Shown piece by piece: positions 14,709 through 28,105 of a stretch of DNA of 64,000 nt (positions are counted from its first letter, which is position 1; the number at the start of each line of letters is the position of its first letter). Location: positions 36,247,743 to 36,311,742 of the forward strand of contig CM063283.1 of NCBI GenBank assembly GCA_032173965.1. Direction: 5' to 3'. The position numbers and the translations under genes are program-made. The DNA is from Sitta carolinensis (Eukaryota > Chordata > Aves > Passeriformes > Sittidae). Below the pieces are notes generated by a model. The model was not told the origin of the DNA. It ran no database searches and was given only the letters and a program-made list of their open reading frames with translations.

Positions 14709-15684
14709 GACAGAAACTAACAATAAAGTCCAGAAACTACTGCAAAAGCAAACAGTGAAACCAAGACGCTTGCAAAGCACTATAAATCTCTGCTGAGCTC
14801 GGGTTGCTGTTTAATCTTTATATACAGGTACGTCTCAAGGTTATCTGCTCCTGAGGGGTCCTCTGGAGGCTTTTGTGATTTGTCATCCGCTCAGCTTCTT
14901 ATCAGTCACAGGTATTTCCCCTTGTAACATTTATTATGGGCTCCCCTCTGTGTTTTTTTAAAATTCAATGCCCTGAAGAGGCTCTGGTATGCAGTTTTTA
15001 AGGAGTTATTAAATCTCCCTCTCCCATGATCAACTGGATCATAAATGTGGCATATGTGACATAGCAGGTGCGGCAGCACTGGTGGCTGAACACCCTCACT
15101 GGGACTGGATGGAAATGCAGAAGCCTGCAGCTCTGGAAAAGTTTCTGTCTCCATCTGGCCATCTCTGGCTGGAAAAGTACAGTTAAATACATTCATTGAA
15201 CACATTATATATGAAGAAGAGAATCTACTGCAAATAGCTCAAATAAAATAACCATTGTGGCAGCTTAGCTAAGACACTGTGTCTGATTTTGAGGTGGAAA
15301 AAAGTCTTAATCTTTCTCACCAGGATGATCATGGCCATCCTGCTGTGCCATTCCATTTCTGCAGAGGCAAATCCAGCCTGGGCTGCTGCAATGTGTTGCC
15401 ATTTCTGAGGAGCTGGGAAACTTGGGAGAGGACAGTGAAATTCCTTCAACAGCAGGGAGCTTCTCTGCTTGTGGCCGAGAATGGGACAGCAGATTTGCTG
15501 GGAAATGGTTTCCTCTCCTGTGTCCACAGCCTCATGGAATTGTGCTGCTGAAAGAGGGCTGGCTGATGTGGGAAGCAGGATTCAACTGTTCCCCAGCTAT
15601 CACTTTATCCAGCAGATAAAGTTGCTTTAATACCTCGTTTATCCTTAAATACCTGCTTTGTCTACGCTGACATCTGAGTTCTGA

Positions 15685-15790
15685 CTGCTAGCACGTACAG
15701 ACATGCAAGTACATGCATACATTTGCTTAGTGCATGTATATGTGTACTTATACACGCACACATTCATGCACTGTATGCATGTATGTACTG
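15685..15790. repeat. TGCA/TGTA-rich low-complexity region
   Basis: The stretch consists of alternating purine-pyrimidine words (TACATGCATAC, GTGCATGTATATGTGTAC, TGTATGCATGTATGTAC). It is a degenerate (TG)n/(CATG)n simple repeat. Confidence 0.7.
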
Positions 15791-15911
15791 ACTAGCTCTT
15801 TCTCAAGGTAGCTGGGGCACCAGGAGCACTACTCGGAATATATATATAGGAGCCAGGTGTTCACATAGGCATGCAACAGCTGAGTACCAGTTTTAAAGCC
15901 CTTTGAGATGT

Positions 15912-16072
15912 TGGAGCCAAAAGGGGTGCCACATCCCCAGAAGTGTTACAGGCCAAGTGGGATGGGGCTTTGGCCTAGTGGAAGGTGGCCCTGCCCGTGG
16001 CAGGGCAATTGAAACAAGATGATCTTTAACGTGTTTTCCAACCCAAACCATTTTATGATTTTATGAAAGGTC
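15912..16072 (+). mobile_element. CR1 LINE 3' end, sense
   Basis: The segment runs from a decayed 'gccacatccccagaagtgtt' through 'ggatggggctttgg', 'ctagtggaaggtggccctgcccgtggcaggg' and 'gatgatcttta' to 'ttccaacccaaaccattttatgattttatg'. The last part is the CR1 3' end with its tandem ATTYTATG octamers. It is 5' truncated, as is usual for CR1. Confidence 0.93.
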
Positions 16073-16129
16073 AAGAGAGGAGATAAATGCTCAGCCTCCT
16101 TCTATGCCTGTCCCCCTCACCTGAGCTGG

Positions 16130-16444
16130 TGCTTTGAGGGCTGCTCTAAAGCCCCACGTGCCCCCAGACCTGGCCTGTTCTCATCTCCCCCACTGGCAGC
16201 AGATGTTCACCACAAGCCTGGACTGCAAAGAGCATCCCATAGGAGACAGCATGGCCTTCCCCATGACAGAGGGGTCCAAGGTTACCTGGACAGCCTGGGG
16301 TCCTGCACACAGCACCATCACCTCAGCACCCAGGCATGGACAGAGGCAGAGCCCCAGGGGACAGCAGGGACAGGAAGGCAGAGGTTTAGCCTCAGTTGTG
16401 CTGGGGGGTTTGTCTCACATCCAGGCTGGTGGATGGGTCTGCAG
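16130..16444. other. GC-rich patch after CR1, no gene recognised
   Basis: About 315 bases are clearly GC-richer than the surroundings and are open in one + frame from 16134 to 16448. The translation is rich in Pro, His, Gln and Gly and matches no domain I recognise. The patch ends in a good splice-donor match (CTGCAG/GTAAGG at 16444/16445). CpG is not enriched. It could be an exon of a non-coding RNA or simply GC-rich single-copy sequence. Confidence 0.3.
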
Positions 16445-17710
16445 GTAAGGTATGTGAGCGGGAAAGGGGAGCTGATCCTTTGGTGCCCATCTCTAATCCA
16501 GCAAACAGAGGTCTGGTACTTTGCTGCTTCCAGCAGGAAGGAGCTTCATGGAAATTGAAAACCCTGAATTAGCTTAGACTAAATTGATCTCCATCTGTGC
16601 AAATTGGTAACATGGCTGTTTCAGTCTGCTGGTGAAGTATGCAATCTGTTTCTAAGGCGTTTTGTAAAAAATTAGAAAAAGCTGGTAGAGGGTTTCTGCA
16701 GAGATTTTTTTGGTTCTGATTATTCATTTATTTACAAATGATCATTTAGACCATCTGTGGCTTTTCAGTGTAACTGAGAGAAAACTCTGAGCTTCCCAGG
16801 GCTTTACAAGTGTGCCAAGAAGGCAAGACTGCAAAGGCTTTTGGAGCTAATGAAACAAAGACAGAAAAGCTGCTTGTTGTGATGAGGGGGGGCGGAGGAG
16901 AACACAGGGCTGGGGCCTTTTTCCTTCCTCAGCCTTGCTTTGTTTTCCATTTTGTTTGACATTTGTAATCAAAGCCTCAGCACCTTTGCTTTAGTTATAA
17001 TAACTTTACTGTAGTTATTACATGAGCCTCTGCAGATGTACACACAGCCCAAGTTTTTAGCCTCCGGCACTGACCACTCCCCAGACAAGATGCTTGTTCC
17101 TGTACCACAGTACGTGTGATTCTGCAAGTTTCTTTTATCACAAGGCAGCAGTACAGACACAAGAAAAGTACAGCAGGAGCCAGGGGCTCAAGATGAGGTT
17201 TGGCACACAGTACATCAACATCAGAAAAGACTTGTTCCTTCAGCTTTCATCACTAACAACATCTGGGAAGATGAATGTAACTCAGTCACGGTTGCTGCAA
17301 ATAAAAATAAATGAATAACCTGCCAAATGTGGGACAGAAGTGCTACATTCATGTGTTTTTGTGGGAAAACTAATATGGCCCTTCGGGATTGTCAGCTGTA
17401 GTTTGATTCACATGGATGGCCATGTACCCGTAAACTTTAAGGAAATTTCAGGGCTTAAAATATTTTCCTGGACTATCGTAGCAGGAAGGGTTTTGGTAGG
17501 AAGTAAGGATGGCATTGATAGCAATTTCATGCTTGAATTCAACTCTGAGAAATAGTGAGCAAATGTTAGTTCACTGGCTATAACTTGCAGGAGTTGTGGT
17601 GATATCCAGTAGATCAATAGCCACTTATCAAAGACACAGTGGAAGATGACACCTTGCTATGGGAGTCAGGAATGGCCTGATAAATATAGGAGGGAATATG
17701 TCTCCTGGAT

Positions 17711-18080
17711 AGCTGGAGAAAAGAAGGCTCCAGGGAGATCCTATAGCAGTCTTCCAGTACCTTTAGGGCTTACAAAAAATCTGAGGCTTGGTACAAAGTG
17801 ATATGACAAAGGGTAATGCTTTGAAATGAAAAAGAGTAGATTTAGTTTAGGTATTAGAAAGAAGTTCTTTCCTGTGAGGATAGTGAGGTATTTGAACACT
17901 GGGTGAGGTTGCCCAGAGAAACTGTGGATGCCCCATCCCTCTAAGTGTTCCAAGGCCAGGTTGGATGGAGCTTTGAGCAACCTGGTCTAGTGAAAGGTGT
18001 CCCTGCCCAGGGCAGGGGGCATGGAATTAGATGATCTTTAAAGACCTTTCCTACCCAAACCACTCTATGTGTCTGTGAAA
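17711..18080 (+). mobile_element. CR1 LINE 3' end, sense
   Basis: The segment starts at 'tagctggagaaaagaaggctcc' and passes through 'attagaaagaagttctttcctgtgagg', 'aggttgcccagagaaactgtggatgccccatccct', 'ttggatggagctttgagcaacctggtctagtg' and 'gtccctgcccagggcaggg'. It ends with a decayed 'cctacccaaaccactctatgtgtctgtg'. It is the longest CR1 3' tail in the window with a clear terminus. No ORF survives. Confidence 0.95.
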
Positions 18081-19220
18081 CCAAGTACTTTTTGCTCTAT
18101 AGTAGCTGGAGTCTAAGGTGGCGCTTTCATATGTGGAAGGAGCAGAAGATGCGAAACTCAGACTTTCACAGTATCCTTCTGCAAACATTACTGCTTTACT
18201 CCCAGCCACAGAAAGCACCACCAGGTTACACCAGTCACTGGTTCCCACCAGGCTGGCCAAATCTTACACCACATTTCCTACCCCAAGCAGATTGATTTTC
18301 TGGCCTTTCTGCAGGCCAGGTACAGAGATTCAGCCAGGTCTATTTGAGGTTGTGATCTTTAATTCCTGCCTGGCATGAGGTTGTGGGAATGGGGTAGAAG
18401 GCAAGTATGAAGAGGTGGTCAGGCACCTGTAGTATGAACCAAGGAATTAGGCTGCGATGTGAAGTCAGAAAAAGTAATGAAAGGACAAGAGAAAGTATCA
18501 ATAACCCTGGAGCTGAGATGACAGTGAAGTTTGGTAATGCACTGGTCCTAGGGGTCACAGTTAGGGGGAAAGAGCATGACAGCAGCACTAAGCTACAAAC
18601 CACAATCAGATAATGCCATAACCACTTATACTTTACACCTTAATCTGTACATCCCCTATAACAGTGTTTAGAAGTGTCTTTGCAAGCTTTGTAAGAATTA
18701 TTGATGCTGGGTGTATTTCTCCTCTATTACAATATATTTCCTTACCCTCAAGATTCAAACTAAACAAATGCAGAAACACACAGTTCAAAGACTTGTACAA
18801 ACACACTCAAAATGTTAATTGCATCACATTTATCTCCATTTTCATTAGAGAAAGAATAAGCATTTTGTATCTCCTGTGAAAATCTAGGCCTTCCCATTCT
18901 TTTTGTAGTGTAAAACCAGTATCGCAAATCACAATTGGCAAGACCATGAGCTTAAAGGTTCCAATCAGCTTTAAGTGAAGAAAATACAGCAAGAGTGGCA
19001 TTTACTTCTTTAGGACAGGTGTTATAAGTTTACTGAGAGATTGGAAGTTGGGCTGATTCTTGAAAACCATATATAAAATTACTTTAGGTCCACAAGAAAT
19101 GCTTTTGTATTTGAAATTATGTTCTAGTCTAGTGTGAGCTCAAACCAAAAGTTTTAGGGATTTCTAGTGAACTTTCAGGAAACTTCTTTGTATCTGCCTG
19201 GAAATACTGAGCTTTTCTCC

Positions 19221-19245
19221 TTTTTTTTTTTTTTTTTTTTTTTTT
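19221..19245. repeat. Poly-T tract
   Basis: An uninterrupted run of 25 T is flanked by pyrimidine-rich sequence. No retrosequence with a matching poly-A tail was recognised next to it on the - strand. Confidence 0.9.
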
Positions 19246-19690
19246 CTTCTCACTGCTAACAGAAAATAGTGAAAATTGATGAGAGTGTGCATTCACTAAG
19301 AAGCTGCCAGGGATTATTCATAGGGTCCAAATAATTGACACTCATTAGATATCTGAAAACTTGCATGGATTCATTAAGCAGGCATTTAAATGTCTTGGCT
19401 GGATCAGTGGGTCTCAGTGAACCAACACATTTTCAAAAGAAACTCTAATGTGGTGAAAAACTGTTGACCAGTGTTCATCTTAATGTGAACAAGGAGACTG
19501 CAGGCCAAGACTGGCAAACAAACAGGAATTAAAGGCTGATTTCCATGCCTCTCCTGGACATACTGTCTACATAAGGGGCAAAGATGTCGCAGATTGAACC
19601 TACAAAACTGAGAAGTGTGTGTATAATTTCTTTATTCTGTGTTTCCATGTAGAGGTATAACATCATATTTTAAACATACAGCGGCAATAA

Positions 19691-19728
19691 ACTAAAAAAA
19701 ATAAAATTAAAAAAAAAATAATAATAAA
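19691..19728. repeat. A-rich low-complexity tract
   Basis: The stretch consists of A-runs broken by single T residues, ending in (AAT)n. No source element was recognised upstream. Confidence 0.85.
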
Positions 19729-22700
19729 GGTGATGGCCCCAGTGCTTGACTGTAGCATGAGCTTGAACTCTGGTGGGTTTATTGTGTATGCTTAAGTACA
19801 ACACCAGTGACATATCAGCAGTTTATGGACTGGAAAACAAAGCCATTAAGTCCTTTTGGCACTGTGTTTCTGACAAAAAAGAAGGTCTGAAGAAAGGGAG
19901 TTACAAAAATGTGCTTTACACTGGAGGCCTATTAGCTCTATTGATCAGAGAAACTGCTTTGCAGCCTCCACCTGCAGTATTGTGTGAGGGATTTATTTTA
20001 TGCTCTGTTCATCACAACAAACAGACCTCCCGAGTAGCAATGTGTGTTCTTATATAAAAGATAATTTGGGGGCTCTGAAGACTTGAAACTCAGATTTGGT
20101 CATAATTATTGGAAGGTCACCTAGGAATTCTGGAGAAGTTTGTTTATCCTGATTCCAGCCTGCTAGGTCCAAGAAAATACACTTAATTCAATCCAGGTGA
20201 CTTTCCATTAAATATAATCTTGTCTTAATTGGTGCCACCTTGACCTCTACTTGTGAAGTCTGTTTTGTGGGCTACAAGTCTAGCTTTAAATGCTCAAACA
20301 CACATTTCTCCATCTGATTCCCTGGGATTTCATTATGACAACAACACACTTCATACCAGGCTCTCCGTGTGTGTGAAATGCAGGGAAGGTTTAGTAACAA
20401 GAACACATCCAAGCAGGATAGATGTCTTCCTCAAGCTGCTGGCCATGATGGTGTCTGTTATCTGAGCCCATCTCAGCTGTAACAAACTTTACAGATTTAA
20501 CAAACTTTAGGATGCCCAAGGCTGAGGGATCAGTTAGTGATTCAAAGGTCCCTGGGGCAGCTCATTCCACTCACTCTACCCAACAGAGCGGCCACAACGT
20601 CCAGTTTATGGGAATCATAAATTGGTAGGTAGGATTCATGGGCCCCGTGAGTTCCAGTTTGCGCCTCCACCAGTGTGTTTCCTCCTTCAAGTAACCCTCT
20701 TAGCCTAACAGCCCTATATCAGGCTTGAATTCACCCTAGTGGGGTATTCCCAGAAGATCTCAACCTCTCTTAATGATTTGCCACTTTGCCACTTTAGCAC
20801 TGCTCCAACGAGAGGAAGAACAGGAAGGTTGAGATGCTCCTACAAAGTGGTGGGCTGAGGAGCATTAAGAACCACAGCTCAAAGCAAATGCCTTCCCCTT
20901 GACAGGAGGATTTTAATCTGATCTGGCATTTCAAGCTGATGAAAATATTGCTCTGAATTTCCATTTCTGACAGTGGCAGAGAAACAGAAGCTCCTTTATT
21001 TCACCAGAAGCCGCAGTTTCCATTCTGGGAAGAAATACAGGAGTTAAGTAGCCCATATCACAGGCATTAACCAAGTGGGAGCTTGTCATATTTGATCAGT
21101 TGCTGGTGGTAGGAGATTTTCTGTGAAATGTGGTAAAAAAAATGTACTCAACCACTGACATAAATTGATACACTAACAATATTAAACTTTGGCTCCAATA
21201 GTGGCTGCTGCTTCAGAGGGCTTGAAAAACTGAAATTCTGAATTATGTATGAAACCCAGGCCACCGACTCATCTGGCAACGTTTACAAATGTCATATCAG
21301 TGCTTTGCCTGAAAAGAACAAAGGCGAAACACTGACAGGACCCAGCAATCGTGGAAGAGAGAGAATTTGGATGGAAATTCATATGGAGTGCTTCAAACAG
21401 GTATGATCTGGATTGGCCTATGGGTTAGTGTTTCAGGCACCTTTCAGAAGCAAGGGGTTTGAAAACTTTCAGGTAAATTAGATTAAAATCAATACTAATA
21501 ATAAAACTGCACCCTGTGCCATAGAGAAGCTGAGCGCTGCTTGATATGATGCACAAATGTTTGAATTGCCAAGATAATATAAAGCACATTTTATATGCAG
21601 AAGACAAATATTTTGGCTTTTGTTCAAAGCTGCAGCTTCTGGAGTCATGTGGCATCATGAGATGCAGCTCCCATTTGAACTTGGGGCAGGAAAAGATGAT
21701 TCATGGAGTTGCAGGGAAAAAAAATCTAAAAATTGGAATTGTTCAAGAACAAAGAAGGCGAAGAGAAGGAACAGATTTCTAAGCCATTATTGTTTTCAAG
21801 TCAAGTTCAAAGTTTGAACCCTAACATGAAGACTTTTATAATGGTATTGATAATTCTACTTGATACCTTGGACTAATGGGAATAATTAATATCCTAGTGT
21901 ACTTCCTACAGAAAAGATTTTCATATTGCTGCCCAAGAGCAACATACAGAATCTTCAGCTTTCCGATGGTGTTGTGGGATTCAGCATGTGCCACCTTAAG
22001 GCAGCTGGGTGAGAACTTCTTAGAGAAAAAGGAGGTCTGAGTGGCAGAAGTGGGTGGGAAGAAAGGTGAGACCTGTTAAATCTGTCTAGAAAAGATGCTA
22101 AGAGTTTTCAAGGTCCTGGGATGAGTGGCTCTTGAGCAACAGTGGTGCTGATTTTTAGGGTATATTTTAGGGAACCAGTTTAAAGGATGGACAGTATTTT
22201 ATGAATGTCTGCTGTGAATTAAATTTCTGGAACGCTTAGGCAGAATGAAGCAGTGATGGGCAGAGTGAAGGGATGGATCAGTAATACCACACATCATGTT
22301 GACAAAACAAGGCCAAACCTCCTCTGTGTCCTGCAGATTGTGCCAGTCTGCTATTGTACTACATGACACAAATAGAGACCCAAAAACTCATCTGTGCCAC
22401 TGGACCTCACTACAATCCAGGCATCAATCCCACCATGACTGTCTCTGTTCTTTTAGGGGAAATAGGTCACTGTTTCACCTGAGAGTGCTTGCAAAGTTTG
22501 CCCCGAATGCCCATGTGCATATGTTGCCCTCACTGGGTTGCAGCTATGGTATGTGTTACCAGTGCTCAATCAGAGTCTTGAGGCAGAGGAGGAAGGCATG
22601 ACTCCCCACTGGGAAAAGGATAGGGAGAGAGTTCATAGAGGGAACCACTTCACGTTTTGTGCTGGGTCCAATCCAGCTACATGCCAATACCATGGTGAAC

Positions 22701-25700
22701 CCCAACTTCCTTCAGAACTGCTTTATCTAAGCTGAAATAATTAACAAACTACTACTACAACCCTCAAATACATATTTTGTTTTCTTTTTTCTTTTTTTAT
22801 GTTCAGCTGGCCATGTTTTCTAAAACATGCCATATGCACAGAAGAGCACCATTCATTTTACAGGTGTATTGTTCCCCATTTAAGAGTTGTGCTTCCAAAG
22901 GAGTTGAATTCACCTGGCTGGTGTTTTCATTCACAGTAGCTTTGGCTTCCTTGGTAGTATGCCAAGAAAGACATCTTTGTTTGTGCCCTTCACTCTAAAT
23001 GGTGTCAGCAAATTACCGGCAACAGCACATAATAGTGTCTTCATCAGAGAGAGAATTTATGATGTCACTGCTAAATCCATCAGGGACATTACATCCTTAT
23101 AATTCATAGCTGACTCTTGAACACATGAAAGGAAAGGCAGTGTGCCAGCTAACAAAGAATAATTGCCCTACTTACTTTAGCCATGATAATTTGCTTAAAT
23201 AATAAAAATATGCTTGTGCAACAAGAAGAAATTAATGTGCTGATAAACACAAAGGAGAAAAACACGTAAGTACTGAGCCATATATTAAATACCCATATTT
23301 CTGGCAGTCTCATTCTCAATTTCTGATATTTTAAGCTGATGGAAGCTTTGATCAACATTTACACTTCGTTCATTCAAGAGGAATATGGCAGCATCATTTA
23401 AATTTCATTTTATGGCCCAAAGGATGGTAGTAATTAATGGCTGGAAAAAAATGGTATATTCAACAAGTTGCAGTAATTGCATATTTTTAATGCAAAATTA
23501 ATTGACTATGCCTGAGAAAGGATATTAAGGGAGTATTCCAGGACCTTGGTAAAGCAAGATGAAGAGGAGCTGAAGACATTTGCCCTGTTAACCCATACCT
23601 AATGTATTAAAGACTGGAAAGGACTTTGTAGTCAAAAACATTTGCTTTTCAAAACATCACACTTAAACTCAGAAGGACGGGGGAGAGGGGAAAAGGAAGG
23701 GGAAGCTTGGTGCAAGAAATCATCTATACAAGCTACAAAGGCTGCCAGACAAAATATTAGTCTTCTGCTAAATTATACAGCATGAAAACACTTGCATTTC
23801 TGAAAGGCAACAAAAGAGAAATACTGATGAGGAAACCAAATCTTCAAAGCCAAAACTAGGGATGTTATTCTATGCTCCATGGTAATCCCCAGTTTATACC
23901 AGCTCTCTGTTTGGTCCCCAGTGCCAAGGGACGGTAAGCTCCACTGATTTCACCACCACTATCCTGCAGCCTATGAATCAGAGGCCTTATATTACCGCCA
24001 GGAAAAAGGAACCTGTTGAAAGAGATGTGCTCTGTAACCATGGCAGTCATCAAGAGGGTTACAGATTATAACCACATTAGTGAGAAAAGTTAAGCAAAGC
24101 AAACTGTCAGCATAGACCTGTGAAGGGGAAAGATCCAGAGGGAGGCAGACTACTGCAGTGATGATATTTCCGTGATTATATGAGTCTGGAGAACAGTGCA
24201 CACCTTGTTATACAATTTATGAAAGAAGTTATAATTTGTGTTCCTTTGCATTTTGGATGTGTACTAGCATATTTAAGAAAAGTTGTCTATACTTAACTGC
24301 AGTAAGATGAACATGCAGCCAGAGCAGACACTTCTAGTCTTTTATCCAAAACTCATGAAGCACAGTTTTTTCCTGCTGCTTTTATTAGCCAGCCAGAAAT
24401 ATCAAAACAATTGTTCTACAGTATGCCATGGGTTACCTGGAATACCTGAGTCACTTTGTATTCTGCATATCTTTAGTTCTTTTACTGTTCAGTCTGAATG
24501 TTATCATGCTGAGGTGGGATTTATTGCTATAAATATTTTTCTTATGACTCTTTCCTAGTGCTTGTTTGACAGTGATAAAAACTAAACTGACATATGTTCA
24601 TTGTGTGGTAATGCACTTAATCCATGCCTTGTCTCTGGAGTCTTATAATCTGTAGGTTGCATTGCATGAAGGAATGGCTTTTACAGTACTTCAGTCTTTA
24701 TAAAGCAACCATTTGTGGATTAAACGTGTCTTTCCCTACTGATACATGTTGGCACACCTACTTCTAGTTTCCATTGAATAAGCCAGGGGAGAAGTCTGCT
24801 TGGTAAGAAGAAGTAGGTATATTGATGCAGGTGCACTACATCTCAAGGGTTACCCGAGGCCATCTGAAAGCTAAATTTGCTCTTGAGTGTCTGGAAGGCC
24901 ACAAGGTTGATGCAGAAGACTTTCCTTTGGAATGTTTTAGTGCTTTATGTGCTCAGGCACTGCCAGCAGGTTTGTTATCCATCAACATGTCATGACAGGG
25001 TCAGGGTGAACATGAGGAGGTCAGGCCAAGCAGACCTGGACAGAATTTTTGCAGGTTCCTAGGAGGACCTCAGGTGGAGAGGAGGTGGGATTGTGTATTC
25101 ACAGATACAGATGTATCTGTGGCATGCCTTGTCCAAAGAACACATTGAGCACATGTACATGTGGCTAACTCAGGGAGGAAGTAAGATCTATGGCACCTTT
25201 ATTTAAATAAAATGACCAGTGGAATTGGGACTGAATAACATCTTGTTCCACAAACATGAACCCACAGACACAGAGCACATTCGCTCAAGTAGCTGACAAA
25301 AATACTGTACCAAGGAATCATTTCCATTGCAGGTGAGTGCTTTGGAATGCTGAGGTATGAAATATTAGTCACTTGACCTGCTGTGTAAAAATGTAAATGT
25401 TTATGAATAACCCACCTCAAAAATGTGGCTTGTGTCAATCCATCTGTCCTTAACATGGCGTCGGATTCAAAACATGATCCTGGTTCTTGGATTTGATTCA
25501 GATGTGACCAGAAACACAAGTGAATGATTTCTATATTTGGAAGTATAATTTCGAAAGGTCTGTGCATCAACACTGCTGCGTCCAGCTGAGCTCCCCCTAT
25601 TTGTGTGCACATTTTGAACCCTGATACAAAGAAAATCTACACCCTCACCTGTCTTCAAGGTGACACATTCATACCTAAGCACTCTTTTTTTGTGAGCCTT

Positions 25701-28030
25701 GCAAGAAACCAAATAATTTATGTATGGCATAATATGCATTTCTGGTCTTTCACAGGCCAGCTTAAGCAACAAAAAAGGCAGCAACTTCCTCATAACCTGC
25801 TGTGAGTAAAGAGGGTGGCGCCGGTTTAGGAGGTAGAGGTGCTCTTGAGAGCCTTTCAGCAACCTATTCAGGAATCATCGGAAGGCAAGATCAAACCTGT
25901 TGATTTACAGGCCAAACAGTTCACAGCTGTGACACATGCTGCAAGTGGGAGACTAACGCAGCAGAACAGCTGTGGTCTCATCCACAGCTATCATCCTTGT
26001 CCCATACAGACTAGATAGACTGCACACGCTGTAATGGGCAATGAGGCAAGGCTTCTGAATAAAATAGGATGATGAGAGAATATCACACTTCATCTCTAGA
26101 TGAAGTATTGTGTGGTGATCACCATGTGAGCCAGAGACCAGCCGATGAGGACTGTCTTTTCTGTGCCCCCAGTGCTCTTTCAGCAAGCTGCAGTGACAAG
26201 GGCAGAAGGAAGGCTGGGTGTGGTGATGCAGAGGACAGATAATTGCTGCCTTAAACCTGAGCTTCCTCATGTTCAACAAGGGAGTGAAGATCTATCTCTT
26301 TGTTCAGGCTTTTAGCCAACTTCCCTCTCTGATAAAAATAACAGTGAATGTCAGTTTCGAGCAAACTGGCAAAAGTTTCTACTTGTTTTCCTTTCAAAGC
26401 TGATGTGCTTCAGGAGTTCACAAGATGTTTGTTTATCAAATCAGGGAATTTTTCTTTTGAATGGAAGGTTTAGAAGTAGCTCAAATACTTGGAGTAAATA
26501 AAATAAAACAAAACAAAGAGAGAAAAATGCCACTCTTTGTATTGAGGAATGCCACCGATCCCCAAGACTGCTTTCAGTGCAGTGATGTCTGTCTGCCTGT
26601 TTCTGTACCTCTCTCAGTATAGCCAGCTGTACCCTGTAGGGCAAGTAGCAGCAAGTCTGTGCTACTCAGAGGACTTCCCAGAGAACCTGAAGATATTGCA
26701 TCCATGTGTTACAGGTTTTTGTTCTCAAATGCAGATGAATTAGTTATGCTATTTTCCTAGAAGGAGTTGACTATCAGTCAAAATGGTGACATCAGTGCCT
26801 GTCCAGGTCTAACACTTAGCTCAGCAAAAATTGTTATGTGAAGGGAGGGTAGAGGAAGGAACACCACTTTGAGTTTTCTTCATTTTAATGAAACAACAAA
26901 CTATGAAAAAGGTTTATATGCATGTCCCCACACCTTCACACATGTTTAGTTTATATAGACAACATATTGTAATCAGCATCTCTTCTTCTCCTCCCCAGTT
27001 CTTTCTCTGCAAAGTGAGCAGAGGAGTACCAGCATTTCTAATTCTTCAGTATCCAATTTCATTCACAAAAGCACTGCTTCTTTCAGGCAGGAAGGCTGAT
27101 TTGAAGGTACTTATGGAGCCTGTTTGCACTGGGCCGGATGTTCAACACACTGTTTGTTCCAAGTTTGGCAGCAGAATCCTACTTTAGAGAAGGAATTGCA
27201 GCTCACAGTGGCCAAAAATGCAGTTGCACCTCACTATTAAAAGGGCCCTTCTTTCTAGGTGACATTCCACAGAACTGAAAATTAGGTATATCTTTCTTTA
27301 TGAGGGGGACTCTGTACTGTATAAAAGTACTCTCCTTGAGATATTTTCCAATATCTGCTTGATTATAATGTTCTATTTAAACAAACTAGCAAGCCTGTCA
27401 GAAATGGTACTTATTGCAGGGCAAGAGGCTTTTGACCTTCTGTGTAATTATTCCCAGCTCACCCTTGGAAGTCTGCATTACTCTAATCTGAATTTGTGGC
27501 ATTGTGTGGCGAAAAAAGGAATTGAATTGTATCCATTAGTAAATTTGAACTGGAATGCACAGTAAATGTCAAGACTCTTAATTGAACTTTCTATAATGGC
27601 TTCCAAGCTTACTAAGGAACAATCAAAAGCTATTAGTTATGACTAGGTAAACATTTTAAGGATTTTTTTTTCCAGAAGGCTCTTTATTTCTATTTGATGA
27701 GACTTTGTACATGACTTAATGTAAAGCTATGAAAGAATAGATGCGTTGTGATAAAATTAGTCTGAGAACCTTTATGAGAACATTCAGAGCTAAGCACTCA
27801 CGGTTTCAAAGTGTTAACTGTAAATCTTTCTGCATTAGTCTATGTTATAGCAAAGCCTTTTCTTATGCTTAAGTACCTGAGATACATTGTTACCTATGAG
27901 TCTAGACTGTGCCAGGCTTTTCTCCTGTTAGATACTATCTCTCATGCTCAGCAATATTAAGTTGGCCATGGAAGTAATCTTCCTTTTTACATGAAATCAG
28001 TGATAGACAATCTGCTGTTTTCTTTTCTAG

Positions 28031-28105
28031 AGCAAGATTTCAAAGCTATACAACAGGCTTATGAAAGATCTGGTCAAGAAGAGCATAAAGAAAATTTCTT
28101 CCTTT
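28031..28105 (+). other. Candidate orphan exon with splice sites on both sides
   Basis: The segment is preceded by a strong acceptor (TGCTGTTTTCTTTTCTAG ending at 28030) and followed by a strong donor (GTAAGT at 28106-28111). It is exactly 75 bases long and open in two frames. One reads SKISKLYNRLMKDLVKK and so on; the other begins QDFKAIQQAYERSGQEEHKE. I recognise neither peptide, and no partner exon was identified. A lncRNA exon, a cryptic exon or chance splice matches are all possible. Confidence 0.25.

Larger units (their letters stand above)
18081..28030. other. Gene desert, no gene recognised
   Basis: About 10 kb of AT-rich sequence shows no supported exon, RNA gene or well-preserved transposon. 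It holds a poly-T run at 19221-19245 and an A-rich run at 19691-19728. ORFs up to 137 codons exist (for example 25199-25612 on the - strand), but overlapping frames are open in both directions and none has a recognisable domain, so they are taken as chance. Confidence 0.6.

Noticed and set aside
20500..20840. Possible very old CR1 in antisense
   Set aside because: A few words such as 'gaatcataaattgg' recall CR1, but the order and flanks do not hold up well enough to support a call.
25199..25862. Two overlapping - strand frames of 137 and 131 codons
   Set aside because: They are among the longest frames in the desert, but they overlap in different frames, show no domain, and have no splice or promoter context.
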